Below are positions 9,825 to 19,635 of a stretch of DNA of 64,000 nt, in pieces (within the stretch, counting starts at the first letter, position 1; every line of letters begins with the position of its first letter). The notes under the pieces are model-generated. The model worked only from the letters and a program-made list of their open reading frames with translations, had not been told where the DNA came from and did not search any database. Made by a program: the position numbers and the translations under genes. The stretch covers positions 231,116 to 295,115 of the forward strand of contig NZ_PYIX02000002.1 of assembly GCF_003024515.2 (NCBI RefSeq). Direction: 5' to 3'. This DNA comes from Acinetobacter sichuanensis (GTDB taxonomy: Bacteria; Pseudomonadota; Gammaproteobacteria; Pseudomonadales; Moraxellaceae).

Positions 9825-9900
9825 GGGTTGTTAGCTCAGTTGGTAGAGCAGTAGACTCTTAATCTATTGGTCGTGGGTTCGAGCCCCACACAACCCACCA
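9825..9900 (+). tRNA. tRNA-Lys (anticodon CTT)
   Basis: A 76-nt tRNA with acceptor GGGTTGT paired with ACAACCC and encoded CCA. The anticodon loop between the stems TAGA and TCTA is CTCTTAA, giving anticodon CTT, which reads AAG only. It differs from the three upstream copies in all arms, so it is a distinct isoacceptor and not a recent duplicate. A perfect 13-bp AT-rich inverted repeat (9782-9794 with 9808-9820) ends 4 nt before its 5' end. Confidence 0.96.
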
Positions 9901-9919
9901 TATCTTTTAAATTTAATTT

Positions 9920-10600
9920 TTAATTCTTGGTTTCTAACTTTTTCAATACATACGCTTTAGTTGGAACATAAGTACCATCAATCAATTGACCATTTTCAAC
10001 TTTATTGTTGGCATAGATGCTGTCAAGATCAATAACCAAATTACCCTCTGGGTTAACGTGATAATAAAAGTTTACCCCTTCTTTTCTTTTAACTTCAATC
10101 TGATGTGTTTTAGGATTAAATGTCCATGTATTTTGTTGATAGATGTGGCTTGAGGGTTTTGATCTCGCTTCATGACTCATTTTACCCAAATAAACAATGG
10201 TACGATGCGATGTGCCATCTGCCAATAAACTAATGACAAACTCTGCTTTCCCTTTATCACATAAAGCAAATTTTTCAGAACAATCAATAATTAAGTGATA
10301 ACGCCCCACATAGGCTTGCGATGCCTTTGAAATCATTTTTTTAGAATGAGCAATAGATTCAGGTTCTGTTAAACGTGGCAAAGCGGTTCTACCTGCAACT
10401 TCTGTAAGACGCTTCCCATCTTCGATATCTACCGTATTTTCTTGTGCTGAGTCTGCAACAACCTTCACCGACGCCACATCACCCTGTGAACTGGTCGTAT
10501 TTTTTGTTTGTGTTGAAGAATCACAAGCCCCTAACAATAAACAAATAGCCATTCCAACATATTTAAAGGAACCGATTTGAGTATATTTAAACGCCATCAT
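9920..10600 (-). CDS. Putative lipoprotein of unknown function
   Basis: A 226-residue predicted lipoprotein. The N-terminus has a hydrophobic signal segment ending in the lipobox LLGAC, so the mature protein would start at the cysteine near residue 26, followed by a Ser/Thr/Asn-rich linker. The C-terminal part (from about residue 85) looks like a compact beta-rich domain containing IDCSEKFALCDKG, a possible disulfide pair; it is loosely reminiscent of the NlpE copper-stress lipoprotein but the match is too weak to name it. The ribosome site is poor and the start could be one codon later. It converges on the tRNA-Lys cluster. Confidence 0.6.
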   Translation of the reverse strand: MMAFKYTQIGSFKYVGMAICLLLGACDSSTQTKNTTSSQGDVASVKVVADSAQENTVDIEDGKRLTEVAGRTALPRLTEPESIAHSKKMISKASQAYVGRYHLIIDCSEKFALCDKGKAEFVISLLADGTSHRTIVYLGKMSHEARSKPSSHIYQQNTWTFNPKTHQIEVKRKEGVNFYYHVNPEGNLVIDLDSIYANNKVENGQLIDGTYVPTKAYVLKKLETKN

Positions 10601-10911
10601 ATGAATAAACCAATGTTTATTTTAAATAAACTTACATATTTTAATAGTTAAGCTATGATATTTTATTTTCACTTAAACTATAAATTAATCCCCCCTGATT
10701 GTTACAAAACTATATAACAATATAATAAATCTAAACATTTAGAGAAATTAATTCACCTTTTGGTGAAAATTAACTTTTTAATTCATGATCAATTTTTTAT
10801 TTACAAAAGTATACAAACCACTTCCCTCACATTCTTTAAATTTTAGAATAAAACCCAATATATAAATTAAAGGTATTTTACTTTTGATTTAAATTTTAGG
10901 AGAAATTATTC
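10601..10911. other. Intergenic region, divergent promoters
   Basis: A very AT-rich 311-bp gap between the divergent lipoprotein and PspC-like genes. A small hairpin, TTCACC-tttt-GGTGAA, lies at 10752-10767 and could be an operator or leader structure for the + strand gene. No other gene or RNA is seen. Confidence 0.4.
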
Positions 10912-11178
10912 ATGACCAAATCTGGTTTATATCGTTCTAGCCGACAAAACATGATTGCGGGTGTGATGGGCGGTATTGCTGAACGTTTTGGTTGGAATGT
11001 AACATTACTTCGCATCATTTTTGTTCTTGTATCATGTATGAGTGCTGCATTTCCTGGAATTCTGGTTTATTTAGTTTTGTGGCTGTTAATTCCTAAACAA
11101 GATTTGCAACTAAATTCACCGCATGCAAATCCGTATCAGCAATCTATTCGTACGGTGCATGAGGAAAAATATAAATAA
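10912..11178 (+). CDS. PspC domain-containing small membrane protein
   Basis: An 88-residue protein matching the PspC domain: SGLYRSSRQNMIAGVMGGIAERFGW, then a hydrophobic membrane segment and VYLVLWLLIPK. PspC-family proteins belong to phage-shock and envelope-stress responses, but here there is no pspA, pspB or pspF next to it, so it may be a stand-alone membrane protein. The ribosome site AGGAGA is well placed. A strong terminator follows, making this a single-gene transcript. Confidence 0.82.
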   Translation: MTKSGLYRSSRQNMIAGVMGGIAERFGWNVTLLRIIFVLVSCMSAAFPGILVYLVLWLLIPKQDLQLNSPHANPYQQSIRTVHEEKYK

Positions 11179-11205
11179 ACTTATCGTTATAGATTACTTT
11201 TTTAC

Positions 11206-11246
11206 CGCTACGACAGCGTCCCCCTAGACTGTCGTAGCGTTTTTTT
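11206..11246 (+). terminator. Rho-independent terminator after the PspC-like gene
   Basis: An 11-bp stem CGCTACGACAG / CTGTCGTAGCG with a 12-nt loop, followed by seven T residues. The T run is only on the + strand side, so it serves the PspC-like gene and not the convergent gene. Confidence 0.92.
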
Positions 11247-11259
11247 ATGCGCTAAAATC

Positions 11260-12360
11260 TCATGGAGTACGATTTAATTGTTGTTGCATGGCTGCAATCA
11301 TATCTGCACGGCTAATAATGCCAACCAATTTGTGCTGTTCAACGACAGGAATATAATTAAACGAGCGCTCTACAAAATAAGGCACTAAATCTTGAATGGG
11401 TTGTAATGGTTGCACCGTCACGACTTTACGATTCATAATCTGTTTCACCAGATGCTCCCAAGAAGCACGTGGATCTGCAGCTCGCTTAAACCATTCTACG
11501 ACTTCATAAAGTGCAAGCGTCCCAACTAACTTATTTTCAGTATTAACGACAGGCAAGCTCATTAAATTAACATGTTTAAATTTATCTAAAGCCTGATGAA
11601 TATCATCTTGCTCAGACAAACTAATGACATCTTTACTCATAATGTCTTGGCATAGGTATTGACTAATTGCTCTTGCATTGGCTTTTTCCTGCGCTTCTAA
11701 AATAATTTTTTGTAGATCGTATTCACTGATATCAAGTAACTCAGTTTGATGCTCTAAAACCTCCTGAATATCTTGCGGTTGAATCGTGACTTTTTGCATT
11801 GGCGTTGGGTCTTTAGAACGCGTATTGACTTGAGCAACTTGTGGATATTGCTTGCCAAGTAAACGGTTAAAAATAATTGCCACAGCCAAAAGTAAAACAG
11901 AATTTAATAAAACAGGATAGAAAATAAAGTGATAGCCTAACTCATGAACTGATTCACCACCTAACACCGCTGTAATGGCAACTGCACCACTGGGCGGATG
12001 TAATGAATCTGTACTCATCATCAGGAAAATTGCCAAGGCAACAGCAAGACTAAAAGCCGCAGTCTGATTCGCAATAAACATTGCACATGTCACACCAATA
12101 AAGCCTGCAATAGTGTTGCCAACAATGATATTCCAAGGTTGCGAAAGTGGACCTGCAGATACTGCAAACAAGAGTACAGATGATGCCCCCATCGGTGCAA
12201 TGTACCATGCATTGAAATCACCTAAGACATACCAACTGATTAATGAGGAAATTGCGAGACCAATTAAAGCCCCAACTCCACATAATAATCGTTCTTTAAA
12301 TGGTAATACTTTAAAGTTAGGTTTTAAGGTATTCAGCCACTCAAGTTGCGTATGAAACAT
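11260..12360 (-). CDS. HPP family membrane protein with C-terminal CBS domain pair
   Basis: A 366-residue protein with an N-terminal membrane domain of the HPP family (signature SLHPPSG at about 119-125, several hydrophobic helices between 25 and 175) joined to a cytoplasmic region with two CBS repeats. The repeats start near DIMSKDVISLSEQDD and QIMNRKVVTVQPLQ and each ends in a VVGI/LVGT-type strand. HPP proteins have been linked to nitrite transport in plant chloroplasts and cyanobacteria; CBS pairs usually sense adenosine nucleotides. The transported substrate is unknown here. I start at 12360 because AAGGA lies 5 nt upstream; the frame extends seven codons further without a ribosome site. 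Confidence 0.85.
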   Translation of the reverse strand: MFHTQLEWLNTLKPNFKVLPFKERLLCGVGALIGLAISSLISWYVLGDFNAWYIAPMGASSVLLFAVSAGPLSQPWNIIVGNTIAGFIGVTCAMFIANQTAAFSLAVALAIFLMMSTDSLHPPSGAVAITAVLGGESVHELGYHFIFYPVLLNSVLLLAVAIIFNRLLGKQYPQVAQVNTRSKDPTPMQKVTIQPQDIQEVLEHQTELLDISEYDLQKIILEAQEKANARAISQYLCQDIMSKDVISLSEQDDIHQALDKFKHVNLMSLPVVNTENKLVGTLALYEVVEWFKRAADPRASWEHLVKQIMNRKVVTVQPLQPIQDLVPYFVERSFNYIPVVEQHKLVGIISRADMIAAMQQQLNRTP

Positions 12361-12580
12361 TGAAGTCCTTCGCTTTTGCACAAATGAAGTGCGAATTATA
12401 CGTGGTTGTTATGATAAGGTGTATTTATTATCTATTTTAATGCGCTAAAAAAGACACTGCTTTTATCACATAATGATTTTTATCAAATATAATCAAAGAA
12501 TTAAATCTATATTAATCAGCACTATTATTGTTCAAATATAACCCAATCATGCCTAAAGTACACGCATCTGATCATAGTGG

Positions 12581-14059
12581 TTATTGATAATGGACATAAA
12601 ATTGATTATTGAAAATTTCATCTGCATCATATTTTTTCTTTAAATCAAAAAAATCATCTGCCTGCGGATAAGCCAAACGCATTTTTTCACGGCTGATATG
12701 CAAACGATAGGGCAAATAATAAGTTCCTTGATGTTTCAGTACGGCATCCACAAGCTGATTGGTCAATGCTTGCATTTGTTGTTCCTGCTCTGGTGTTTTC
12801 TTTTGATTGAATAAAAATACAAGCCCAAAGACATCTTCACGTGCGTAGTTCATAAAAGCATCCTGATCATGACGTACTTCCCGAATAGTGATATTCAGCA
12901 AGTCGATTTTTGATGCTGTTAAAATTGGTTTTAAATCCTGAATAAAAGCTGCCAACTGCGATTTTGGAATAAAATATTCATGTAATAAATCAGTTGAACT
13001 TGGATCTTTATTTGCAATAAGACTGGCTTTCTCATTCAAAATTTCATTGCGACTAAAGCTGGTATAAGGTGAAACCTGATTTAAGCTGCTTTCCAGATCC
13101 CAACGCAGTCGTTTGCCATATTCATTGTCAACTGAACCTCGAAAAACAATCCGTTTCACTTCCGCATTTTTATTTTGCTGTTGTTTCAATAGCAACGGTT
13201 TTTCATCGGTTTTGATAAAATAATTCAGGCTTGCCTGCTTCAAACGATGTTTATCTGAAATACGCAAACGTCCATAAGCAAACTGGACTTGTGGATTGTT
13301 CGTAACGAGCTGCTGATAAGTTTTTAGGTAATCCTGCGGATCAAGCGAAATCGAATTAAATTTCAAAGCCACATTATCAACGACTTTAAGTTTGACATCC
13401 AAAATAATCCCAAATAAACCATAGCCTCCAATGACCAGTTTAAAGAGTTCAGGGTTTTCATAACGACTACAATTGACGATTTCTCCATTTGCCTGCATTA
13501 AAGTAAATGACTGCACACTTGAGGAAACAGGCGCTGCATTTTGTTGCCAACCATGACCATTGACACCGATTGAACCACCAATGGAAAAATCACTGAAAGA
13601 TTGCATGACTGCAATAGATTTACCAAAACCATCCAGATATTGCAGTGCCTGTTGCCATGTTGCACCTGAACCAATGCTAAGAATATTGGTCTTTTCCTCC
13701 AAATGCATGTGATTGTACGGCAACATATTTAAAGCAATGCCATCGGGGTAAATGGTATGCCCGCCCATGCTGTGTTTTGCGCCTGAAATGGAGACTTTTA
13801 AATGATGTTGTCTAGCATAACTAAGTAATTCTTGGATTTGTTTTTGTATGGCGTGTGGTTCTGTTTCAGCATCCACAATTTTGGCGACTTTGGTTTTATT
13901 TAAATGGCTTGCATCATCACGATAACCTGTCGGGAGTTGCTCAATATTTTGATGTTCATTGATTTTTGTACGAATTAGATGAATTGCTGGAATTGAAACT
14001 ACAGCAAATAAAATCAGAAAAATGCTGAGCCAAAGCGAGGTTTTATGGTGTTTTTGCAT
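12581..14059 (-). CDS. FAD-binding oxidoreductase (VAO/PCMH family), membrane-anchored
   Basis: A 492-residue flavoprotein with one N-terminal hydrophobic segment (about residues 9-28) that probably anchors it in the inner membrane facing the periplasm. The FAD-binding PCMH fold follows: SISGAKHSMGGHTIYPDG, then GSGATWQQALQYL and GGSIGVNGHGW. The C-terminal region resembles the sugar-lactone oxidase branch (D-arabinono-lactone oxidase and relatives), ending with a KKKYDADEIFNNQFY segment like the family's usual C-terminus. The real substrate is not known. It is transcribed alone, divergent from a small membrane protein gene. Confidence 0.8.
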   Translation of the reverse strand: MQKHHKTSLWLSIFLILFAVVSIPAIHLIRTKINEHQNIEQLPTGYRDDASHLNKTKVAKIVDAETEPHAIQKQIQELLSYARQHHLKVSISGAKHSMGGHTIYPDGIALNMLPYNHMHLEEKTNILSIGSGATWQQALQYLDGFGKSIAVMQSFSDFSIGGSIGVNGHGWQQNAAPVSSSVQSFTLMQANGEIVNCSRYENPELFKLVIGGYGLFGIILDVKLKVVDNVALKFNSISLDPQDYLKTYQQLVTNNPQVQFAYGRLRISDKHRLKQASLNYFIKTDEKPLLLKQQQNKNAEVKRIVFRGSVDNEYGKRLRWDLESSLNQVSPYTSFSRNEILNEKASLIANKDPSSTDLLHEYFIPKSQLAAFIQDLKPILTASKIDLLNITIREVRHDQDAFMNYAREDVFGLVFLFNQKKTPEQEQQMQALTNQLVDAVLKHQGTYYLPYRLHISREKMRLAYPQADDFFDLKKKYDADEIFNNQFYVHYQ

Positions 14060-14121
14060 ACCTATTTATTTTTAATATCATGTATATTTATTTAACAACT
14101 TATAATCTATAAATCAGAACA

Positions 14122-14580
14122 ATGCAAAAAGCGTATCCAAACGTCATTATTCTACGAAGTTTATTGCTCGCGCCTTTACCCGTCCTTTTTGGTTGGATGG
14201 TTTATCTCTGTTGCCAACCGACTTTTTTTGATCATTATGAAGGATTTAACAATCTAGCCTTACTAATCAAACTTTCTCTAGTCGTGTATTTGATCTATAT
14301 TTTTATCATTTCACCATGTTTATTTATAGGTTTATATTTTTTAAACAAACATAATAAAATTTACTTTTTTATTTTGCTAACAATTGCCTATTTTTCAACA
14401 ATTTTACTGACTTTATTGGGGAATTATTTTAAAGACCATGACTTACCCAATACCCTCTTTGAATTTAAAAAGATTTTTATTTTAAACCCTCTGTTGCTTT
14501 GGACAGTTTCAACTGCTATTGCTTTTTGGCTATTTTTAAAATGGTATGATTACAGAAATCGTTCAGATCTAAATGCTTAA
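14122..14580 (+). CDS. Small multi-pass membrane protein, unknown function
   Basis: A 152-residue very hydrophobic protein with about four predicted membrane segments (near residues 12-30, 45-75, 80-103 and 122-140) and a basic C-terminus. I do not recognise the family. It resembles the protein at 15246-15713 in size, topology and C-terminal pattern (TAIAFWLFLKW here, TAIGYWFLLLK there), so the two are probably paralogues flanking the exonuclease gene. Confidence 0.65.
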   Translation: MQKAYPNVIILRSLLLAPLPVLFGWMVYLCCQPTFFDHYEGFNNLALLIKLSLVVYLIYIFIISPCLFIGLYFLNKHNKIYFFILLTIAYFSTILLTLLGNYFKDHDLPNTLFEFKKIFILNPLLLWTVSTAIAFWLFLKWYDYRNRSDLNA

Positions 14581-14640
14581 TGTTATATCCTATAGAGATA
14601 ACACATTTTAAATAACATGAAGCATATCAAAGGAAAATAA

Positions 14641-15159
14641 ATGGCTTATATCATGGTCGACATCGAAGCCGATGGACCAATTCCCAGCGATTATTCAATG
14701 ATTGCATTAGGTGCTGTACTTGTAGATGAAGATTTAAATCAGCAGTTTTACGGCTTACTAAAACCTATTTCAGAAAATTATATTCCACAAGCCTTAGCGG
14801 TTTCTGGTTTTAGTCGTGAAGAAACTTTAAGTTTTAGTAACCCTGAACATGTCATGAAGGACTTTGCCACATGGATCGCCAAAGTCAGCAAAGACCGCCC
14901 TATTTTTATCAGTGATAATAACGGTTTTGACTGGATGTTTGTCTGTTGGTACTTTCATCATTTTACAGGAAGCAATCCGTTTGGTTTCAGCTCGCAAAAT
15001 TTAGGCAGTTTGTATAAAGGTTTGACCAAAGACATGTTTCGAAATTTTAAACATTTGCGTAAAACAGCGCATACCCATAATCCTGTTGATGATGCCAAAG
15101 GCAATGCTGAAGCATTATTGGCTTTGAAAAAAGATTATGGGTTGAAGATTAAGTTTTAA
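14641..15159 (+). CDS. DEDDh-type 3'-5' exonuclease
   Basis: A 172-residue nuclease of the RNase H-fold DEDDh superfamily. The Exo I motif is DIEADGP near the N-terminus, with the metal-binding aspartate and glutamate; Exo II lies around SDNNGFDW; Exo III is HNPVDDAKGN, with the catalytic histidine and last aspartate. The compact single-domain layout matches stand-alone bacterial 3'-5' exoribonucleases (Rv2179c-like) better than DNA polymerase proofreading subunits or RNase T. Whether RNA or DNA is the substrate is not settled by sequence. It has a clear AAGGA ribosome site and sits between two small membrane protein genes. Confidence 0.82.
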   Translation: MAYIMVDIEADGPIPSDYSMIALGAVLVDEDLNQQFYGLLKPISENYIPQALAVSGFSREETLSFSNPEHVMKDFATWIAKVSKDRPIFISDNNGFDWMFVCWYFHHFTGSNPFGFSSQNLGSLYKGLTKDMFRNFKHLRKTAHTHNPVDDAKGNAEALLALKKDYGLKIKF

Positions 15160-15245
15160 ATGAATATAGAAAATAGCTTTTGAAAAAATATGGTAAATAT
15201 ATTAAGCATATTCAATACCTTAAAAAAAACCAAAGGTCATAAATA

Positions 15246-15713
15246 TTGAAAAAAACAAACCATCATTTCACTATTAAAGTGCTTTTTCTAAAACTTCAGG
15301 TCAATCATTCTCAAATCAAAAAATGTTTAACGATTGCACCTTTTTATCCTTTGGCTTTCTATTATCTTTTGACTAATTTAGCACTTCTGATCCAAACACA
15401 ATTTGCGTTAGAAACCTTTGGCATGTTCATCATGTTATTACCTTTTGTTGTAGGTGCTTTAATTTTTTACTTCATTCTCATTTATGCTTTTATCTATGCT
15501 ATTCAACTTTTTTTACACAAGTACTTGTTTATCAACTTTTGGACGATTCTTTTTTCAGCAATCCTCCTCTCCGCTATTTTTATTTTGCTCGGCGTCAAGG
15601 TCTTACACTTAGAATTAAATGATTTATGCTATCTATATTTATTCTCAGTTCCAACAGCCATCGGCTACTGGTTTTTACTTTTGAAAGAACATCATAAAAA
15701 CACAAATGCTTAA
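15246..15713 (+). CDS. Small multi-pass membrane protein, unknown function
   Basis: A 155-residue hydrophobic protein with a basic N-terminus and about four membrane segments, starting with TTG about 8 nt after an AAGGT ribosome-site-like sequence. The start is uncertain because the first in-frame ATG comes much later, inside the first membrane segment. Probably a diverged paralogue of the protein at 14122-14580. No known family recognised. Confidence 0.55.
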   Translation: MKKTNHHFTIKVLFLKLQVNHSQIKKCLTIAPFYPLAFYYLLTNLALLIQTQFALETFGMFIMLLPFVVGALIFYFILIYAFIYAIQLFLHKYLFINFWTILFSAILLSAIFILLGVKVLHLELNDLCYLYLFSVPTAIGYWFLLLKEHHKNTNA

Positions 15714-15803
15714 ATGACAATTTTATAGACTAACCTTTGCCACTCTCCTGCAAAATCCTTATACTTAGAACCAATTTTTTCTAATACTTATAGTGGATGC
15801 TGC

Positions 15804-16796
15804 ATGAGTCGCGCCATATCGCATATTGATACATTCCAAGGCTTAATTCTTGCCTTACAAAACTACTGGGCTGAACAAGGTTGCGTCGTGTTACAACCTT
15901 ACGATATGGAAATGGGTGCAGGGACATTCCACACAGCAACATTCCTTCGTGCGCTTGGTCCTGAAACATGGAACGCTGCATACGTACAACCATCACGTCG
16001 TCCGAAAGATGGACGTTATGGTGAAAATCCAAACCGTTTGCAGCACTATTACCAATTCCAAGTGGTACTTAAACCAAACCCTGACAATATCCAACAGCTA
16101 TACCTTGACTCGTTAAAAGCAATTGGGATCGACACGTTGACTCACGACATTCGTTTCGTAGAAGACAACTGGGAATCGCCAACACTCGGTGCTTGGGGCT
16201 TAGGTTGGGAAGTTTGGCTCAACGGTATGGAAGTGACTCAGTTTACTTACTTCCAACAAGTCGGGGGTGTTGAATGCTACCCTGTGACGGGTGAAATCAC
16301 TTACGGTTTAGAACGTTTGGCAATGTACTTACAAGGCGTAGATTCTGTTTACGATTTGGTTTGGACTAAAGGTCAGTTCGGTACTGTAACTTATGGCGAT
16401 GTATTCCATCAAAATGAAGTTGAACAATCGACTTATAACTTTGAATACGCACCTGTTGAAAAAATGTTTGAGCTTTTCGACTTCTATGAAGCAGAAGCAA
16501 CCCGTTTAATCGAGGTAAAACTTCCACTTCCTGCATACGAGCAAGTCATTAAAGCCTCTCACTGCTTTAACTTATTGGACGCTCGTGGCGCGATTTCTGT
16601 GACTGAACGTCAGCGTTATATTTTACGTGTACGTACACTGGCACGTGCCATTGCACAAAGTTATGTTGCCGCACGTGCCGAGCTTGGTTTCCCAATGGCT
16701 GAACCACATTTACGTGATGAAGTATTGGCACAGTTAAAAGCACAAGTTGAAAGCGAGGCAAAAGCTGAGAAAGTTGAATCTAAGGAGAGCAAATAA
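15804..16796 (+). CDS. glyQ: Glycine-tRNA ligase alpha subunit
   Basis: The alpha chain of the alpha2-beta2 bacterial glycyl-tRNA synthetase, which carries the class II catalytic site that activates glycine. The near-universal sequences [51 protein letters not shown] and [18 protein letters not shown] are all present. It has 330 residues, slightly longer than usual (about 300-320), because of an extra Lys/Glu-rich tail. The stop overlaps the glyS start as TAATG, so the two are translationally coupled. Confidence 0.97.
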   Translation: MSRAISHIDTFQGLILALQNYWAEQGCVVLQPYDMEMGAGTFHTATFLRALGPETWNAAYVQPSRRPKDGRYGENPNRLQHYYQFQVVLKPNPDNIQQLYLDSLKAIGIDTLTHDIRFVEDNWESPTLGAWGLGWEVWLNGMEVTQFTYFQQVGGVECYPVTGEITYGLERLAMYLQGVDSVYDLVWTKGQFGTVTYGDVFHQNEVEQSTYNFEYAPVEKMFELFDFYEAEATRLIEVKLPLPAYEQVIKASHCFNLLDARGAISVTERQRYILRVRTLARAIAQSYVAARAELGFPMAEPHLRDEVLAQLKAQVESEAKAEKVESKESK

Positions 16797-18865
16797 TGTC
16801 TAAACATACAGTATTGTTCGAATTAGGCTGTGAAGAACTTCCACCAAAAAGCCTCAAAACTTTACGTGATGCGTTGACTGCTGAAACTGTAAAAGGCTTA
16901 AACGATGCAGGTTTGGCTTTTGATGCGATCGAAGCCTATGCAGCTCCACGTCGTTTGGCTTTGAAAATTGTCAATGTCGATGGCGCACAAGCAGACACTC
17001 AAAAACGTTTTGATGGTCCTGCAAAACAAGCGGCTTTTGATGCTGAAGGTAAACCAACTAAAGCCCTTGAAGGCTTTATGCGTGGTCAAGGCATCACTGT
17101 AGATCAAGTTTCAACTTTCCAAGCAGGTAAAGTTGAAAAAGTTTGCTACTTAAAAGACGTCAAAGGTCAAAGCCTTGACGTTTTATTGCCACAAATTTTA
17201 CAAACGGCTTTGGATAATCTGCCAATTGCAAAACGTATGCGTTCAGCGGCAAGTCGTACCGAATTTGTACGTCCTGTAAAATGGGTAGTTTTACTTAAAG
17301 ACAACGAAATTGTGGATGCAACCATTCAGGATCATAAAGCAGGTAACGTGACTTATGGTCACCGTTTCCATGCACCTGAAGCAATTACATTGGCAAACCC
17401 AGATGCATACTTAGATGCACTTCGTAAAGCTTATGTAGTTGCAAACTTTGAAGAACGTCAAGCAATCATTGACGGTCAAGTCAAAGCTTTGGCTGATGAA
17501 GTGAATGCGATTGCAATTGTACCTGCTGACTTACGTGACGAAGTGACTGCATTGGTTGAATGGCCAGTTGCGCTTCGTGCAAGTTTTGAAGAGCGTTTCC
17601 TTGCTGTACCACAAGAAGCTTTGATCACCACCATGCAAGACAACCAAAAGTATTTCTGTTTGGTCAATGCGGACAATAAACTTCAACCTTACTTCATTAC
17701 CGTTTCAAATATTGAGTCTAAAGATCCGACTCAAATCATTGAAGGGAATGAGAAAGTTGTACGCCCTCGTTTGTCGGATGCTGAGTTCTTCTTCTTACAA
17801 GATCAAAAGCAACCGCTTGCCTCTCGTAAAGAAAAATTGGCAAACATGGTATTCCAAGCTCAATTGGGTACGCTTTGGAATAAATCTGAACGTATTGCAA
17901 AATTGGCTGTAGCATTGTCGGCAATCACAGGTGCAAATCCTGCCGATGCTGAAAAAGCGGCACTGCTTGCAAAATGTGACTTAACTTCCGAGTTGGTGGG
18001 TGAATTCCCTGAACTTCAAGGCATTGCAGGTACTTACTATGCACGTCTTGAAGGTGAAAATGATGAAGTAAGCGAGGCTTTAGGTGAGCAATACCTACCG
18101 AAATTTGCGGGTGATGTTTTACCGCAAACTAAAACAGGTACAACCATTGCCCTTGCAGATCGTTTAGACACGCTCACAGGTATTTTCGGGATTGGTCAAG
18201 CGCCTACAGGTTCGAAAGACCCGTTTGCACTGCGTCGTTCTGCGATTGGTATTTTGCGTTTGGTGACTGAAAACAATCTTGATGTTTCGATTGAAGAACT
18301 GATCAAGCTTGCTTTAACTGCATATGGCGATGTTGTGAAAGATCACGACAAGACTTTGGCAGATGCAGTTGCATTCCTTGAAGGTCGTTATCGTGCGAAG
18401 TATGAAGACCAAGGTGTTGAAGTTGATGTGATTCAAGCGGTTCAAGCGCTTTCTCCAAAATCTCCTTTAGATTTTGATAAGCGTGTAAATGCCGTGAATC
18501 ATTTCCGTGACTTGCCTGAAGCTGCTGCGCTTGCTGCTGCGAATAAGCGTGTTGCGAATATCTTGGCTAAAGAAGCTGAGCCTACAGGTGAAATTGTTGA
18601 ATCTAAACTGGTTGAAGATGCTGAAAAAGCACTTTATGCCGAGATTCAAAAATTGCTTCCTGTGGTTCAACCGCTTTTGGCTACGAAAGATTATACTGAA
18701 GCGCTTTCTAAATTGGCTGCTTTACGTGCACCGATTGATGCGTTCTTTGATAACGTAATGGTGATGGCTGAAGATGCTGAGTTAAAAGCCAATCGTTTAC
18801 GTATCCTTGCGCAGTTGCGTGGTTTGTTTACGGCTGTGGCGGATATCTCGGTGTTGCAGCACTAA
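16796..18865 (+). CDS. glyS: Glycine-tRNA ligase beta subunit
   Basis: The beta chain of tetrameric glycyl-tRNA synthetase, needed for tRNA-Gly recognition. Hallmarks are the N-terminal [21 protein letters not shown], the KRMRSA segment, [14 protein letters not shown], and [17 protein letters not shown] before the C-terminal anticodon-binding (DALR-like) domain. 689 residues is the usual length. It has an AAGGAGA ribosome site inside the end of glyQ and overlaps the glyQ stop by one base. A strong terminator follows directly. Confidence 0.97.
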   Translation: MSKHTVLFELGCEELPPKSLKTLRDALTAETVKGLNDAGLAFDAIEAYAAPRRLALKIVNVDGAQADTQKRFDGPAKQAAFDAEGKPTKALEGFMRGQGITVDQVSTFQAGKVEKVCYLKDVKGQSLDVLLPQILQTALDNLPIAKRMRSAASRTEFVRPVKWVVLLKDNEIVDATIQDHKAGNVTYGHRFHAPEAITLANPDAYLDALRKAYVVANFEERQAIIDGQVKALADEVNAIAIVPADLRDEVTALVEWPVALRASFEERFLAVPQEALITTMQDNQKYFCLVNADNKLQPYFITVSNIESKDPTQIIEGNEKVVRPRLSDAEFFFLQDQKQPLASRKEKLANMVFQAQLGTLWNKSERIAKLAVALSAITGANPADAEKAALLAKCDLTSELVGEFPELQGIAGTYYARLEGENDEVSEALGEQYLPKFAGDVLPQTKTGTTIALADRLDTLTGIFGIGQAPTGSKDPFALRRSAIGILRLVTENNLDVSIEELIKLALTAYGDVVKDHDKTLADAVAFLEGRYRAKYEDQGVEVDVIQAVQALSPKSPLDFDKRVNAVNHFRDLPEAAALAAANKRVANILAKEAEPTGEIVESKLVEDAEKALYAEIQKLLPVVQPLLATKDYTEALSKLAALRAPIDAFFDNVMVMAEDAELKANRLRILAQLRGLFTAVADISVLQH

Positions 18866-18878
18866 TTGATTAGTGAAT

Positions 18879-18908
18879 AAAAAAACCCGCTTCAGCGCGG
18901 GTTTTTTA
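18879..18908. terminator. Bidirectional terminator between glyS and the retron operon
   Basis: An ACCCGC / GCGGGT stem with a six-base loop, flanked by A runs on the left and a TTTTTT run on the right, so it can work in both directions. It ends glyS from the left and the retron HNH gene, whose stop is at 18913, from the right. Confidence 0.88.
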
Positions 18909-18912
18909 TATT

Positions 18913-19635
18913 TTAGTAAGAAACATAATCTAGTTTACATGTATAAAACTTCATATTTGTCGCTGTATCAGCAAACAATGCTTCTCTTAAAAAATCTAAT
19001 GCTTCTGGAAGGCTTAAACCACCATCAGTTAAACTCTTAAATTGGATTTCAATTGCTGCTCTTACCTTTCCTCTAGCTTTCAGTAAATAAGTTTTTTCAT
19101 TTAGGTTAAGTCGATCAATTGAACTTTGTGCCATTATTTTGAACTCTTCTGGACATTGAGCTGATACAATAATTTTCCCATCAGTTTCAAAGGTAAATAT
19201 TTTTACTCCCTCTGGAATATGTAAAGGATTGAAGATAATATTAGTCCAATCTTTTTCACCTTTATCTGCATCACAATGCCTATTTTTTTTAGAAGTAAAA
19301 CGCTCATCCTCCTGAAATAAACGTTGTGTTCCACCATGACAACACCCTAGTAAATTAGACCATGTTAAATGAGCATTTTCTCCATTTGGTAAAGGGGTTT
19401 GTTTCTTAGGATAGAAGTGCTCTACCCTAAAGTCTTTGATATGTGCCTCATCCGACACATGAAAATCAATTTCACAGTAACAACAAATTCCTAATTGATC
19501 ACTTTTGATTGTATTTTGAACTATCTCATGTGCTTTTTGTGCTTCATCACCAAAGTTTTTCCAAGTAGCATCAGGATTTTCTGATAAATATTCCGCAAGC
19601 CCTTCTGGACATAAAGATTTAGAAATGTGTCTCAT
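18913..19635 (-). CDS. Retron-associated HNH endonuclease (PtuB-like)
   Basis: A 240-residue HNH-type nuclease and the last gene of the retron operon. The zinc/HNH signature is split as in PtuB/TIGR02646 proteins: CCYC at 51-54, VEHFYPK at 71-77 with the catalytic histidine in VEH, NLLGCCHGG at 94-102 and CDADKG at 121-126. In Septu-like defence systems and in RT-ATPase-HNH retrons, PtuB is the toxic effector held inactive with PtuA until phage infection; the Retron-Eco7 (Ec78) effector is reported to cut a host tRNA. Its ATG overlaps the ATPase stop by 4 nt (ATGA), so the two are translationally coupled. The function here is inferred by homology and context. Confidence 0.88.
   Translation of the reverse strand: MRHISKSLCPEGLAEYLSENPDATWKNFGDEAQKAHEIVQNTIKSDQLGICCYCEIDFHVSDEAHIKDFRVEHFYPKKQTPLPNGENAHLTWSNLLGCCHGGTQRLFQEDERFTSKKNRHCDADKGEKDWTNIIFNPLHIPEGVKIFTFETDGKIIVSAQCPEEFKIMAQSSIDRLNLNEKTYLLKARGKVRAAIEIQFKSLTDGGLSLPEALDFLREALFADTATNMKFYTCKLDYVSY

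Noticed and set aside
11260..12381. HPP-CBS protein as a chloride channel
   Set aside because: The membrane part has the HPP signature and not the CLC selectivity-filter motifs.
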